In this document: in pieces, positions 53,651-64,000 of the stretch
Layout: the number at the start of each line of letters is the position of its first letter
How positions within the stretch are numbered: the first letter of the stretch is position 1
Origin: Dichotomocladium elegans
Taxonomy: Eukaryota > Mucoromycota > Mucoromycetes > Mucorales > Lichtheimiaceae
Assembly (NCBI GenBank): GCA_025716815.1
Contig: JAIXMN010000015.1
Span: forward strand, 1 to 64,000
Direction: 5' to 3'
DNA: 64,000 bases
Position numbers and translations under genes: made by a program
The notes under the pieces: model-generated
What the model was told of the DNA's origin: nothing
Seen by the model: the letters and a program-made list of their open reading frames with translations, nothing else
Database searches by the model: none

Positions 53651-56073
53651 ATGAAATTTTCCCATGCATTGCAATTCAATGCAGTGCCAGACTGGATCGA
53701 TCATTATGTAGCGTAAGCAAATAATATAAGAACACTTTAAAAAAAATTACTGACAAGCTCCTCCGGGACCTTAGATACGACAAGCTGAAAAAACTGATAT
53801 TTCAAGTTGAGAAAGAGCGCATTCGATCTGCGTCCTACCAAGAGCAAGGCTGCTGCGTGGACGAGGAAAAAGCAGATACCAAGAATGGGAACGCAATAAT
53901 GGACTCGGAAACCTTTCTCTACGAGATTGATCGACAGCTCGACAAAATAGTTACCTTTTACACGCAAAAAGAGCAAGAACTCTTGAATCAGATTGATGAG
54001 CTGAAGAATTCCATGGACGTTTGTCATGACAACGACAGCGTACTGGAGCACCTTGGAAGTTCGCTGGAGATCCTCGATTCGACCCCTCGCCTACGCAAAA
54101 CGATCACCGTGGAATCTCGGATGACAACGGCTAGCGAGAAACGCAGGACGGACGTCGATGCAATACTTGACACGCGAGCGCGCATCATCCTTCTCTACAT
54201 ATCGCTCTCTGAGCTCGAGTCGTATATTGAGCTGAATAGGAGCGCTTTTGATAAAATTTTTAAAAAGCACGACAAGGTGCTAGGCGGAGAGCTGCGGAGA
54301 ACATACATGCAAAAGATTATCCAGAACGCATACCCTTTCATGCCCAGTACCGCAGACGACCTCCACAGACACATTGATTACGTTGAAGCGCTCTACGCTA
54401 ATATGTTCTGCGGCGGTGACAATGCCGTGGCCGTACGCCAGATGAAGTCCCATCTCAGGGACCAGATCACCTATGACCGAAACACCGTCTGGCGCGACAT
54501 GATCAGCCAGGAACGCATAGCCCACAACGCACATGCTGCCGAAGCGCCCAAGCGCCGGTATCGCATTCCATTTTCCAAAAATCTCTCGATTTCTGCGGAT
54601 CATGCCAGAGATGGTGCCTGCTTTCTTCTCGGCCTGGCTGTGTTCATCGTCCTCCTCAATGTCGACATATTTGGTGTGCGGGAGGAAAACTACTGCTTTG
54701 CGCTGCTGATATTTTCCGCCATTCTCTGGGCCACGGAGGCCATCCCTCTCTACGCCACCTCGCTCCTGATTCCCTTTTTAATTGTCCCGCTGAAGATCAT
54801 GCGGAACGATGACGGAACGGCTATGCCGGCTTCGGAGGCAGCGTCTGCGACATTCGCGAGCATGTTCAATGACACGATCATGATGCTGCTCGGCGGCTTT
54901 GCGTTGGCAGGCGCACTGAGCAAATACGGGATTGCCAAGGCGTTTGCGTCGCGCGTCCTCTCGAGGGCCGGAACCCGACCGCGATGGGTGCTTCTTGCCA
55001 ACATGTTCGTAGCCGGCTTTCTGAGCATGTGGATCTCGAATGTAGCCACTCCGGTCTTGTGCTTCTCGCTGATTGATCCTATTCTGCGCACCTTACCGGA
55101 CAACTCCCGCGTCGGGCCGTGTCTGATCCTCGGCATCGCCCTTGCGTGCTGCATTGGCGGCATGACGTCGCCAATCTCATCACCGCAAAACATCATCACA
55201 CTGCAATACATGGATCCCAACCCTGGCTGGGGTATCTGGTTCGCTGCGGCACTGCCCATCTCGATCCTCACCGTCTTAATATGCTGGTGTTTCTTGCTCC
55301 TCGTCTACCGTCCCGGTAGGTCGACGCCTCACCTCAACAAGATCCAGCCTTCGCGCGGCAAGATCTCTGCTTCCCAGGTGTTTATCATGTGCATCACCCT
55401 CCTGACCATCGCGCTATGGTGTGCCGAGACGGCCATGATTGAAAGTATCGGCAGCACGGGCGTGATTGCCACAATTCCCCTATTTCTGTTCTTCGGAACC
55501 GGTATCCTCAAAAAGGATGATCTCCATGCTTTCTTGTGGAGCGTTGTGGTTAAGTGCCTTCCCTGCCCATTCAAAAAGCTCGGAGTCTTCTTCTTCTAAC
55601 ATCGCTCATGCCCTGATTAGGTTCTTGCTCAAGGAGGTATGGCGCTCGGCAAGGCGGTGACATCATCCGGTCTATTGAAAGACATCGCGCTGCGCATCAA
55701 GGACGGTATCCAGGATCTGCAACCTATTGCCATTCTTTGCATCTTTTCATTTCTCATCTTGGTGTTCGCCACCTTTGTGTCTCATACTGTAGCAGCGCTT
55801 ATCATCATTCCGATTGTGCAACAAGTGGGTGCATCCCTTCCCGTACCGCATGCCAATCTGCTGGTCATGGGCGCAGGTCTTGCTTGTTCCGCAGGCATGG
55901 CTCTGCCTGTATCTGGTTTCCCCAACATGTCGGCTGCCATGCTCGAAGATGCATCAGGCAGGCCATACCTTTCATCCAAAGATTTTCTCATCATCGGGGT
56001 ACCCACGAGCATCCTTTGCACCGTGCTCATCTTTACCTTGGGTTACGGTATCCTAGCAGGAGTTGGCTACTGA
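53651..56073 (+). CDS. SPX-domain low-affinity phosphate transporter (DASS/SLC13 type, Pho87/Pho90/Pho91-like)
   Basis: Exons 53651-53712, 53775-55548, 55621-56073; 762 aa. Start MKFSHALQFNAVPDW, the start of an SPX domain, whose later part is LNRSAFDKIFKKHDKVLG. SPX domains bind inositol pyrophosphates and tune phosphate use. Membrane part from about residue 310: LLGLAVFIVLLN, ILWATEAIPLYATSLLIPFLIVPLK, NDTIMMLLGGFALAGAL, MWISNVATPVLCFSLID, GGMTSPISSPQNIITLQYM, GMALGKAVTSSGLL, SHTVAALIIIPIVQ and VSGFPNMSAAM. The two SN(A/T)-like clamp motifs and GGFALAGALSKY mark the DASS carriers. The plasma or vacuolar membrane location cannot be told. The second donor is GTTAAG, a weaker form. Confidence 0.93.
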
Positions 56074-56285
56074 TCTCTTTCCCTTTCTTTCTTTCATGCA
56101 TGGCTATTTGTGACTATTTTTTCACCACTCGGACCGCATGGTTTTGTGTGTGGGGGGTGTGAGGGTCAGGTAACACTAACCCACACACCCTGTCTCCCCT
56201 CTATCCCCAAAAAAGATATACTAGCATATTCTGTAATTTTTTTTTCATTTTTTATTTTCTTTCCTCTATAAATCAAACAACAACA

Positions 56286-56703
56286 ATGGCCGAGCAAGGA
56301 ATGCCCAATTTTAGTGAACAGGATCAGCGAGAATTGGCCCAAGTATGTTATGAAGACTTTTGCGCAACCCATGTCTTCTGTGCTGACAGCCATGCTGTTA
56401 CAAACACGTAGTTTCTGGAGGGCGAGAATGCCAAAGCACGCGTCCAACAGACTGTCCACACCCTAACAGATAGCTGCTGGGTATGGAATTTTTATCGTAT
56501 AGAAAATCCCTCTCTCTCTTTCTCTCTCTTCATGGGCAGGAAGCTTATATTGTAAAAACTAGGACAAGTGCATCAGCAAAGTCGGCAATAAGCTGGATCG
56601 TGGTGAGGAGGCATGCTTGGCGAACTGCGTGGAACGTTTCCTGGATACAAGTGTGTTTATTGTCCAGCGATTGGAAAGCTTACGGAGCGGTGGCAACATG
56701 TAA
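56286..56703 (+). CDS. TIM8: Mitochondrial intermembrane-space chaperone Tim8
   Basis: Exons 56286-56342, 56412-56480, 56563-56703; 88 aa. Start [14 protein letters not shown]. The two Cys motifs are SCWDKC and CLANC (twin CX3C), with [20 protein letters not shown] before and [17 protein letters not shown] after, the Tim8 pattern. Tim8 pairs with Tim13 to guide hydrophobic proteins such as Tim23 through the intermembrane space. The gene lies 212 bp after the phosphate transporter on the same strand. No presequence, as expected for import through Mia40. Confidence 0.95.
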
Positions 56704-57085
56704 TATCGGCCGAGGGGTGATGGTGATTGTTTTCCACCACATATATAAAGAAAAAATGGTCTTTTTGGAGTTTAGAGGAGAATTGTCGGGATAAGATGGG
56801 CTTCCCGGAAATGAATGGGGGGGTGGAGTGGGGACTATTTATAAACTGTCGCCACGAGTCTGCCATTCGGTGGGCTGCGTAAGGGAACAAGTGTAAGAAA
56901 ACGTGGCATGCGAACGAGGGCCACATGCTTCTTTCGGCTTATTTTAAATTTGGAGAAATGGCCGGAGTGCGTTCTTTACGTTCTTTTTTGTCCTTCTTCT
57001 TCTGCTGTATACGACTGGTGTGTAGGTGTTCTGGACTCTGTCACTACTCTCCCCTTCTCCAGTGACCTTTCTATCATCAACCACC
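56704..57085 (+). other. Intergenic region before the gene at 57086
   Basis: 382 bp; a G-run near 56817-56825 and a T/C-rich stretch before the next start codon. No gene is seen. Confidence 0.45.
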
Positions 57086-58994
57086 ATGTCACAACACCCG
57101 CTTGACGTTCATCCCAGCGATTCAGACCGTGATCAACTTTCGCCGAGCCCGCCTCTTAGTACTGATGACGAATGTGATGACTTTGTCCAAACCAGATCGC
57201 TCAACGTCTCGCCGATCCCAGACAATATCATACGGGCATCGAGTCCTTTTGGTCGACGATACCTCAAACCGATCAACGGTATCCAAACCAAAGGATTTGC
57301 TCGGTCAGGTAGTAGGAGATCGAACGGGGGTCCCCCCTGAAAACCTGAAGCTCATGCTTTGTTAATTAGCCAAGCGGCGCTCGTCGGTCCTCACGCTGGG
57401 TTCCATTGAACGATTGCAGAATTTCTATGCCAATAAGGAGCTCAAATTAAACAAGTGAGTTAAAACGACGACAGTTCCTATTGATGATCGGGATGTTCAT
57501 ATACATTCCTGTAGACTAGGAATCATTGGCTTTAAACGAGACGAGACGCTTGTCGAGGAGCCAGATGATCTTGATCAACTGCCGACGCCACTCGCACCGC
57601 CGCCCAGTTGGGTCGGCCTCGACGTCGAGACAGATCTGGACGTGCTTCTTGCCGAGTGCTTCCGCGACATTCAGAGCACCTTGACACACTGGGCAATGGT
57701 CACCGGCCCACGTGAGCACCCGAGTTCCAGCAGCCGCGGGAGCAGCCATGGCAGCACCGATCAAGACGAAGGGTTTCAGATCTTACCGCTACTCGACTCG
57801 GTCACCAAGATGATCAACTCTGTCAAGAACTACATGCTCCAGCGTCAGGATCTCTCTGATCTTGCGCATCAAAAAGTGCGCCACGCTGCCCTCGACCTGC
57901 TCGGTTCCCTCAAAAACCTCGAAACAAGGTTCCGAGTGGATCAGGTGAACAATAGCAGCGAGGATGTCGGCGAGTACACATACCACGTGTCCGATTTTGG
58001 CATGCTCGAGGACGAGCGCCAGGCCATTCACCATTATCTCACCACCGTCGAGAATTTTTGCTTCAACCCACCCCATCACATCGGCAGCCCTCCAGCTGTC
58101 TTTCCACCTGAAATCAGAGCACTCTTGATTCGCACGGCTGTGTGCTCAGAGTCTTCAGAAAATAGTGTTGCAGAAGCGCCGCAGCACAGCCCCGGGGCGC
58201 ACGCCGAGCTCCCTGCGTGGTTGCAGCGGAGGTCGTTTCAGAATGATGCTCTGGGTGAGTTTTGTAAAAATAGGGCCCCTCCCCTGATGAACTATGATGT
58301 ATCTAAGTTGTTAAGTCATGCAAGTTGCTTTGTAGGTCGATACCACGCTTTTCTTCAAGATAATGCTGACCCCAATGAGATCATTCCTGACCCGCATCAG
58401 GACCAGCAGGCGTTTCTGATTTTCCTTGCGTAAGTAGTTGCTTATATGTATATGTATACATATATAAGCAGTGGATTCATTGATATCTCCAATTCAGGGA
58501 TGGTATCACGCTATGTAACGTATACAACAATACCGTCAAACGATCACGACGCCCCTTTGGGTTCATCACAAAGATCCATCAGGATACTAAACGTACATAC
58601 AGAGCTATCGAGAACCTTCGATTTTTTTCAGCGTGAGTCTACTTTTTTTCTTGCATGTGAACGACCCACATATTTAATCCACTTCCTCGACAGCGCATGC
58701 TCATTCCGGTTCGACCTCACGTTTGAGGCATTCGATCCCGCAGAGGTAGCACGCAAGACAGACAAGGGGCTTCAGTCGGTGAGTCATTATCTCGCGACGA
58801 CCCACATTGGCCATATGTGCTTACCTCCTTCTTCTTAGCTTGAAAAGGCCGTGGCCATGTTCTGCGAACGGGTCATCCAAGAGTTCCGCGAGTACGCCGA
58901 CCTTGCGAGCAAGAGACGCACCCTCCCAGCGCAACCTCCTCTCCATGACGACGTCGCAGCATATCTAGAGAAGAAACTCAGCTTTCGCTCCTAA
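57086..58994 (+). CDS. Unrecognised fungal protein with a possible calponin-homology-like C-terminal region
   Basis: Exons 57086-57308, 57370-57454, 57515-58254, 58336-58429, 58498-58632, 58694-58778, 58839-58994; 505 aa with all junctions in frame. Start MSQHPLDVHPSDSDRD. The N-terminal 100 residues are Ser/Pro-rich; RRSSVLTLGSIERLQNFYA precedes a helical region (LLDSVTKMINSVKNYMLQ, HAALDLLGSLKNLE). The C-terminal part (AFLIFLADGITLCNVYNNT, FGFITKIHQ, AIENLRFFSAACSF and FDLTFEAFDPAEVARKTD) resembles the DGxxLCxxxN ... eNixxFlxaC ... fexxDl pattern of CH domains, which bind actin. I do not recognise the gene. The many introns in strict frame argue it is real. Confidence 0.85.
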
Positions 58995-60410
58995 TAATCC
59001 TAATTCCTCCACCCATTCGAACAAGCAATCATTACTACTAGATTACATTATCCCATTTATTTTCCTTTTCTATTCGCAAGCTCACAAATTATAATTATAC
59101 ATCGATGTTCCCAAAAGGGGACAGTCGTCTTTCCTTCGTGCAAAATGTCATCTATTTCCTGGTTGATCAAAGCTCGGAGGACAATTGGTCAGCGGCAAAG
59201 GTCGAGAGTTTATTATTATTATAATGATGTTTGTTGATGAGGGAGGTGCTGAGGGATCATATACAGAAAAATGACAAACTCTCTCGAGGAACATGTCGAC
59301 TACGTATGCAGAGTAAAAGTACCCTGGGAATATGCACATCATCTTGTAAGTTCTGCTTTTTGTTCGAGAACCTACAATGGAGCATCTAAGCTATTGTATG
59401 ATTGATATATATAACACAAAGACCGTTTTTGCGCTTGGGGAAGGCTCAATCGAAACGGCATAACGCCAACTACCTGAAATCGGGTGCTTTTCAATTTTTT
59501 TTTTGGGGGAGTGGAAGGGGCATTATATACATGCGCAAGATGGACCCTCCTCGCTACGTACCGTCTTCTACATACAATCCAAGGAAAAAATGTTCACTGT
59601 TGGAATCTGTTATCGGCAATACGACCTAACCAACATTCACCAAAAACCGTCTGTTGCAGCTTTTAAAGGGAATGTTTCGAACACTTTCGGGAACTAAAAC
59701 ATGTTAAAGGACACCTAGTTGCCTCCTTTACTAGCATTAAGAAACTGTAGATACGATTCATGGTAACAGCAGGATCGCTGCATCCCTTTATTACTATACG
59801 TTACGACCTCAATCAATATGCGTTGGACCACGTCGGTAGTCCCTGATGAGAGCATCTGCAGTATATTTGTCAATCTGAAAGAGTGGGCTGGAGAGCGCAT
59901 CGATTCGAAAAAAGAAAAAGCAGAGCATTCCACCCTAACGCTCGATGATCTTTTGTTCAGCTTCCACCCCCCCAATTTCCTGATGCACTTGCTCCGAGAA
60001 AAAAAAAGCATGCCAGTTGTAATGGTCTTTTTTTTGGGCATTATATCATTCTCTCTCGGAATAGTAGGATTGTGTATTGCATGACGATGTGGGTACTAAT
60101 TCATTCTATCGAAGGAACCCGGGAAGTTCCGGTCCGTTTGCTTCAACAAGATTCTTTTCATCTGCCCTCGAACATAAGGGTGTGCTTTGGTGGGTTTATG
60201 TACACGCTGTATTATGCTCCAAGTCTAGTCATCACAAACTGCATTTCCCAAGAACAATGCGCCTATCGCCCGACGCTATCGTGATAAAGCGACTCGGGAT
60301 CGTCATTGGAAGCGACACAATTGGGCAGGAGCATCGGGAGTTTTACTTCTGAGTTAGCGACATTACTTCTCCGCATCCAGAGTCCCTATGCCTTTCTCGA
60401 AGGGAATAAT
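58995..60410. other. Intergenic region, no supported gene
   Basis: 1.4 kb with an ATT-type repeat near 59211-59225, a T/G run near 59495-59506 and an ORF on each strand at about 59715-60084 overlapping each other. Neither has a recognised domain. Confidence 0.45.
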
Positions 60411-61307
60411 ATGAAAGGTTAGTCAATAATCCACCCACCACCACCCTTTCCGCTAGGGCGAAGAGGGACAAACGAAGCGCCGCATAGCATTGCTGAATAT
60501 CCTTCCTCATTTTTCTTTTTATGTATTCCAGTCTTGATTCTTGGTGCTGGTTACGGAACACGTCTCCAGCGAGATCTCGAGACATCACCCGAACACCATC
60601 ATCTTCTTGGCATTCCTAAAGCCCTCTTACCGCTCGGCGGCCGGGATGCACTCATCACGCACTGGCTCGAGCTGTTTCGCAAGCATGGGATCGATGTGTT
60701 TGTCGTGACGAATGCAGCAAGCTACGATCAGTTCTGTGCCTGGGCTGAGCGTCATGGCCTGGCCCTCGATCATATCGCGAGCGACGGGACCACGACAAAT
60801 GACAACCGTCTCGGCGCGGTTCCAGACATCGCCTTTGGCATTCGGCATTTTGGTCTCGACGATGGCGCGGTGCTCGTTGTGGGTGGTGACACGCTGTTCC
60901 TTAGGGATTTTCGGTTGGAGGACTGGTTGAAGCGCGTGACGCCGTCAACCTGCCTGATCACCACCTACACCGTCCCGGACGAGAGCGTCCACAAGCACGG
61001 CATTGTCGAGGTGGACCCCAGCACCGGCGTCGTGACAAGCTTCTTGGAGAAGCCTGATCCTGCGGAGACCCCTTCGCGGCTGGCATGTCCCTGCTTTTAC
61101 TACTTTGCGCAGGAATCCCTGCCGCTGATTGATGCCTTTATCGAATCGTCCAAGGGCAAGCCCAAGGAGGCATTCGACGCAACGGGCAAATTCTTGGCCT
61201 ATCTCTACCCCCGCTATCCTGTCAACACCTATCTCATTTCTGGCAGAATCGATGTCGGCGGTCTACAATCATATTTAGAGGCAGATGCTTACTTTGGTTC
61301 AAACTAG
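60411..61307 (+). CDS. Sugar-1-phosphate nucleotidyltransferase-like protein (RmlA/GlmU-N fold)
   Basis: Exons 60411-60417 (7 nt: ATG AAA G) and 60532-61307; 260 aa. Splicing gives MKVLILGAGYGTRLQ, the nucleotide-binding start of the family, and KALLPLGGRDALI supplies the P-loop Lys. Further motifs: DVFVVTNAASYD, GAVLVVGGDTLFL (metal-binding Asp), VHKHGIVEVDPSTGVVTSFLEKP and CFYYFAQESL. Such enzymes join a sugar-1-phosphate to a nucleotide. The protein has only the catalytic part, without a left-handed beta-helix, and is shorter than fungal Psa1 or Ugp1. Substrate unknown; the motif style is more like bacterial RmlA or single-domain nucleotidyltransferases. Confidence 0.85.
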
Positions 61308-61400
61308 AGAGGTTCATAAAAGTCCTCTCCTTCATTTTTTTGTATCCAATCTATTAAACAAACTATATACACGGACATGACACCATCATCTCGATCTCTC

Positions 61401-63248
61401 TTATTTTTCTTCCCCCTCGTCTTCCTCTTCAGGCAGGTCGTACTCAAACGCAACGTCCCATCGAGATCCAGGTGCCCGAGCACTGACATATTTCACAAAC
61501 CGCATCACGCCTTCATCGCGGAGGACCAACGACATCTCGTTGGCACCGGCCGTCAACGTCAAAAGAGCACCGTCTTCATCTGCGGCCTTGTAGGTGGCCG
61601 GGTCCTCTTCCTCATCGTGGGGGGCCATGTAACACTCGTAGCCGCCAACTTCACCCGTTTCCCATAACTCAACGCTCTTGGCGTCGGGCATGGTCGTGAG
61701 CGAAAGTGTCACGTCTAATACAGATTGACCGCGAGTGTTGGTCGTTGCCAAGGTGTAGTCGTGGCCGGGCCGGAAGCGGCGCGCATAGCCGCGGCAGCCT
61801 TGTGGCTTCAGCTGGCTTACCACGGCCAACCACTGACGGAACGCTTCGCTTTCGAATTTCGTCTTGATATCCCCAAGGACCTCGGCTGTCTCGCACTTGA
61901 TTTCGGCATCCGAGTCCACTTCCAAAAATCGGAGACGGTGGGGCGCACCGTGAATTGCCCATCCAGCGCCCACCCCCGTGCCGTGGGGAGCCATCACACC
62001 AGGCGTGAACTGTTCCTTGTCTGCTTTGGTTGTCGCAGCCAGGATCTTGGCATACACGTCCGGCTTCAAAATTTCCTTGCATTGCACAGCCGATTCGTCC
62101 AGAAAGCGATCTGCCAGTTGGGACAGGACCTTCATATTGAGGTACTGCGGGTTCATCCATGTGGACAAAGCCTTGATCGTTTCTTCTGTCAGCCCTTGGT
62201 CATCCACCTCAGTGGAAGGATAACGATAAAACTTCTCGCTTGAGTCGGACTAATTGGATCGGTCAGTCATTAGACGAAGAAGCAAAATGTACTCTCTGCG
62301 CTCTGAACCCACCTCCTGTAATTGCTCCAAGGACGACTTTGCCTCGCCAGCCTCGCGCTCAGGCTCATAGCCTGGCTCGCCCTCTTGAGGGATATGGAAC
62401 CAGCCTGAGATACTCAACCGGTCCTTGCCTGCAGGCACGACTTCCTCGACCGAATGGAAGGAATGTCCGGGCTGGACAGTGAACATGACAAACTGATTCC
62501 ACTGGGGCGGGATGATGTGTGTCGGCTCTGGCGCAGGAATGCCCTTTTCGACGACAGGGTACAGCTCGAGCGCACCACCGTACCTGGGGTCCCATCGCTC
62601 GTCCGGATCGGTCAGGTACAAGATGTATGAGACACGACGGGTGCCAATGACGTCGTCATGATTGAGAAGGTGGCATCCTTCCTTGTAGTTGTTGATGCTC
62701 ATGTCTGCCTTTTTGCCTGAGAGCGGTCCAGAGTCGGTCACGGACGAAATAAACGCGCGGAATTCAGGAGAGTAGATCGCGTTACGGAGCTCGAAGAGGG
62801 ACGAAAGTCGTCCGAGTTCGTCTGCAGGAAGGCCATCCAGGTTGGCAAGGTCGCCAGTTTGGTGCACCTGCAAGGAAAAAGAATTCAGTTGAACAGCAAA
62901 CATCCATAGACACTCGTTTCCCCCAATGGTCATGGACTGACTGACTCTCTCTCTCTCTCTCACACACACTTTTCTTACCTTGTAGATATCCGTTTCTTTC
63001 AGTGTGAAGTGGAGATTATCAAAGATTTCCTTACGGACACGGCGCAGCAAATCGTCATTCACCAGCTTGTCGATCTTGCAATGCAAATATGGCTTGGACT
63101 CCATAAAGGCATTGCGAATTTTCTCTTTGGAGTCATTGTCGAAGAGGCCTTCTTGAAATTTGTCTGCAATGGCCTCAGTCTTTTGGCGTTTTGTCAAGCG
63201 TTCATGTTCGGGTTCTTCAGAAGGTCGCGTGGTGGACGAGGCTGGCAT
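61401..63248 (-). CDS. TPA1: Prolyl 3,4-dihydroxylase TPA1/OFD1 (OGFOD1 family)
   Basis: Exons (minus): 62979-63248, 62313-62867, 61401-62249; 557 aa. Start MPASSTTRPSEEPEHE. The N-terminal 2-oxoglutarate/Fe(II) oxygenase has LNHDDVIGTRRVSYILYL (HxD iron ligands), QWNQFVMFTVQPGHSFHSVEEV (distal His) and RLSISGWFH (2-oxoglutarate Arg). The C-terminal half is the inactive second oxygenase-like domain, with GWAIHGAPHRLRFLEVD, LRPQ-like LKPQGCRGYARRFRPGHDYTLAT and ending in an acidic tail (EEEDEGEE). Tpa1/Ofd1 hydroxylates a Pro of ribosomal protein Rps23 and affects translation accuracy and, in fission yeast, oxygen sensing through Sre1. A basic KRQK near residue 20 may be nuclear targeting. Start: the first ATG with a full N-terminus. 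Confidence 0.94.
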
Positions 63249-64000
63249 AGTGAAGGAAGTAAAGAAGAAAAAAAGTTTGCACAAAAATCGAATGATTCTT
63301 TTGAGTACTCGCATGAAGAGCGTGGCTTTGGTAACTCCGCTGTCATTCAACCGCCTCTCCCCCTCCCCCCGTTGGACCCTTCCATCCCAGCATTGTGAAC
63401 TGTACTTGTAACTGAACATGAAATTAAGGGTATTGTTCTGGTCAGCACAATTGAAAGTGTGTCAGAGTTGGACCAAATCATGAGAAAGAGGCGAGATCCA
63501 ATCTATTGATCAAAGACCTATATTGCTGAGCACCAAGCAACCAACTCACAGCTGTCAAAAATCTCTGTTAGAGCCCCTTATTACATATCCACATTGCCGA
63601 TATTGGCAGCGTTGAGATGTCGAATTATTTATGGTAGCACTGGCTCGCCCTTGGTTCGCATGAACCCCAAGATGCAATATGACAGGTCCAGGTTGGGAAG
63701 CCATGGCCAAAGGCATGGGTCCTACAAGAATGGACCGTATCAGTCTGGTGAAGAGAACTATCAGGGATGCGCGTGAGTTGATACGCTCCGGGTAAGATAC
63801 GAAGGTGCCCGTCACCGAGCTCAGGTACTGCTCGGAGGAAGATAGCACAAAGTTCTGCGTTCGAATCTGGATCATGTTAGATTGTTCCATTGAGGTGAGA
63901 ATGGGACAGTGTCAGTCAATATCTCGTATATGAACGAATCTGGTGATTCTGTCAGTGTAAGGAAGGAGATGGTGGATGAACACATCGGATTTATGTCAAG
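63249..64000. other. Window end: TPA1 upstream region
   Basis: 752 bp containing the TPA1 promoter, a C-run near 63360-63370 and a 111-codon minus-strand ORF at 63555-63890 (separate entry). Confidence 0.4.
63555..63890 (-). other. Unrecognised 111-codon ORF, possible small gene or exon
   Basis: The ORF starts with ATG (MEQSNMIQIRTQNFVLSSS) and reads YLSSVTGTFVSYPERI before a hydrophobic stretch (LIVLFTRLIRSILVG). The first 45 residues are coding-like; the C-terminal part (YRQCGYVIRGSNRDF) is not. Antisense to it, a plus-strand ORF is also open. It may be the first exon of a gene that needs splicing. I do not recognise a family. Confidence 0.25.

Noticed and set aside
54750..55271. 173-codon minus-strand ORF
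   Set aside because: Antisense to the membrane part of the phosphate transporter.
59715..60084. Overlapping ORFs on both strands
   Set aside because: Neither has a recognisable domain or consistent splice sites; the residue mix is not convincing.

Overview
The window is eukaryotic nuclear DNA, most likely from an early-diverging filamentous fungus (Mucoromycota, probably Mucorales). The signs are dense genes broken by short introns of about 50-100 bp (GTAAGT/GTATGT donors, CTAAC/CTGAC-like branch sites, TAG/CAG acceptors), a fungal gene set (Nim1/Gin4-like and Ran1-like kinases, a perilipin-like protein, an SPX-DASS phosphate carrier), a giant ricin-B-type repeat protein and a decayed DIRS-type retroelement. 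The phylum is an inference; no ribosomal or mitochondrial marker is present. Gene models were spliced by hand, requiring an open frame across every junction.

Layout. 1-6633 (-): the 5' part of a giant gene made of beta-trefoil (QxW) modules, running off the left edge, with every intron in phase 1. 6634-13243: gene-poor stretch with a DIRS/Ngaro-like relic at about 9.88-12.75 kb. 13244-15846 (+): DBP2 RNA helicase with one unusually long intron. 17420-19603 (-): Nim1/Gin4-like kinase. 21383-22178 (-): YOP1. 23610-25954 (-): CWF19-like splicing factor with a GC-AG intron. 26662-27474 (+): perilipin-like protein. 28242-29527 (+): ATP synthase gamma. 30409-31594 (+): C2H2 factor with polyQ. 32998-34299 (-): RGS protein. 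35383-37854 (+): Ulp2/SENP6-7-type SUMO protease. 38018-38367 (-): possible small gene. 38971-40480 (+): GabT-like aminotransferase. 41155-41904 (+): C2H2 factor preceded by a perfect RFX X-box palindrome. 42072-43826 (-): ferric-reductase-like oxidoreductase. 44233-44707 (-): small protein with signal peptide and one membrane segment. 45293-46528 (+): SET-MYND protein. 47083-49486 (+): MFS transporter. 49647-50999 (-): Ran1-like kinase. 51.0-53.65 kb: no gene seen. 53651-56073 (+): SPX-DASS phosphate transporter. 56286-56703 (+): TIM8. 57086-58994 (+): unrecognised protein with a possible calponin-homology-like end. 60411-61307 (+): sugar-nucleotidyltransferase-like protein. 61401-63248 (-): TPA1/OGFOD1 prolyl hydroxylase.

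The genes are mostly unrelated housekeeping and signalling loci, not one pathway. The most unusual items are the modular lectin-like gene with its repeated phase-1 intron position, the DBP2 long intron, two GC-AG introns, a stop-free 69-nt intron, and the YR-retroelement relic. No CRISPR array, operon, tRNA or rRNA gene was recognised. All functions are read from motifs by eye, without database searches.
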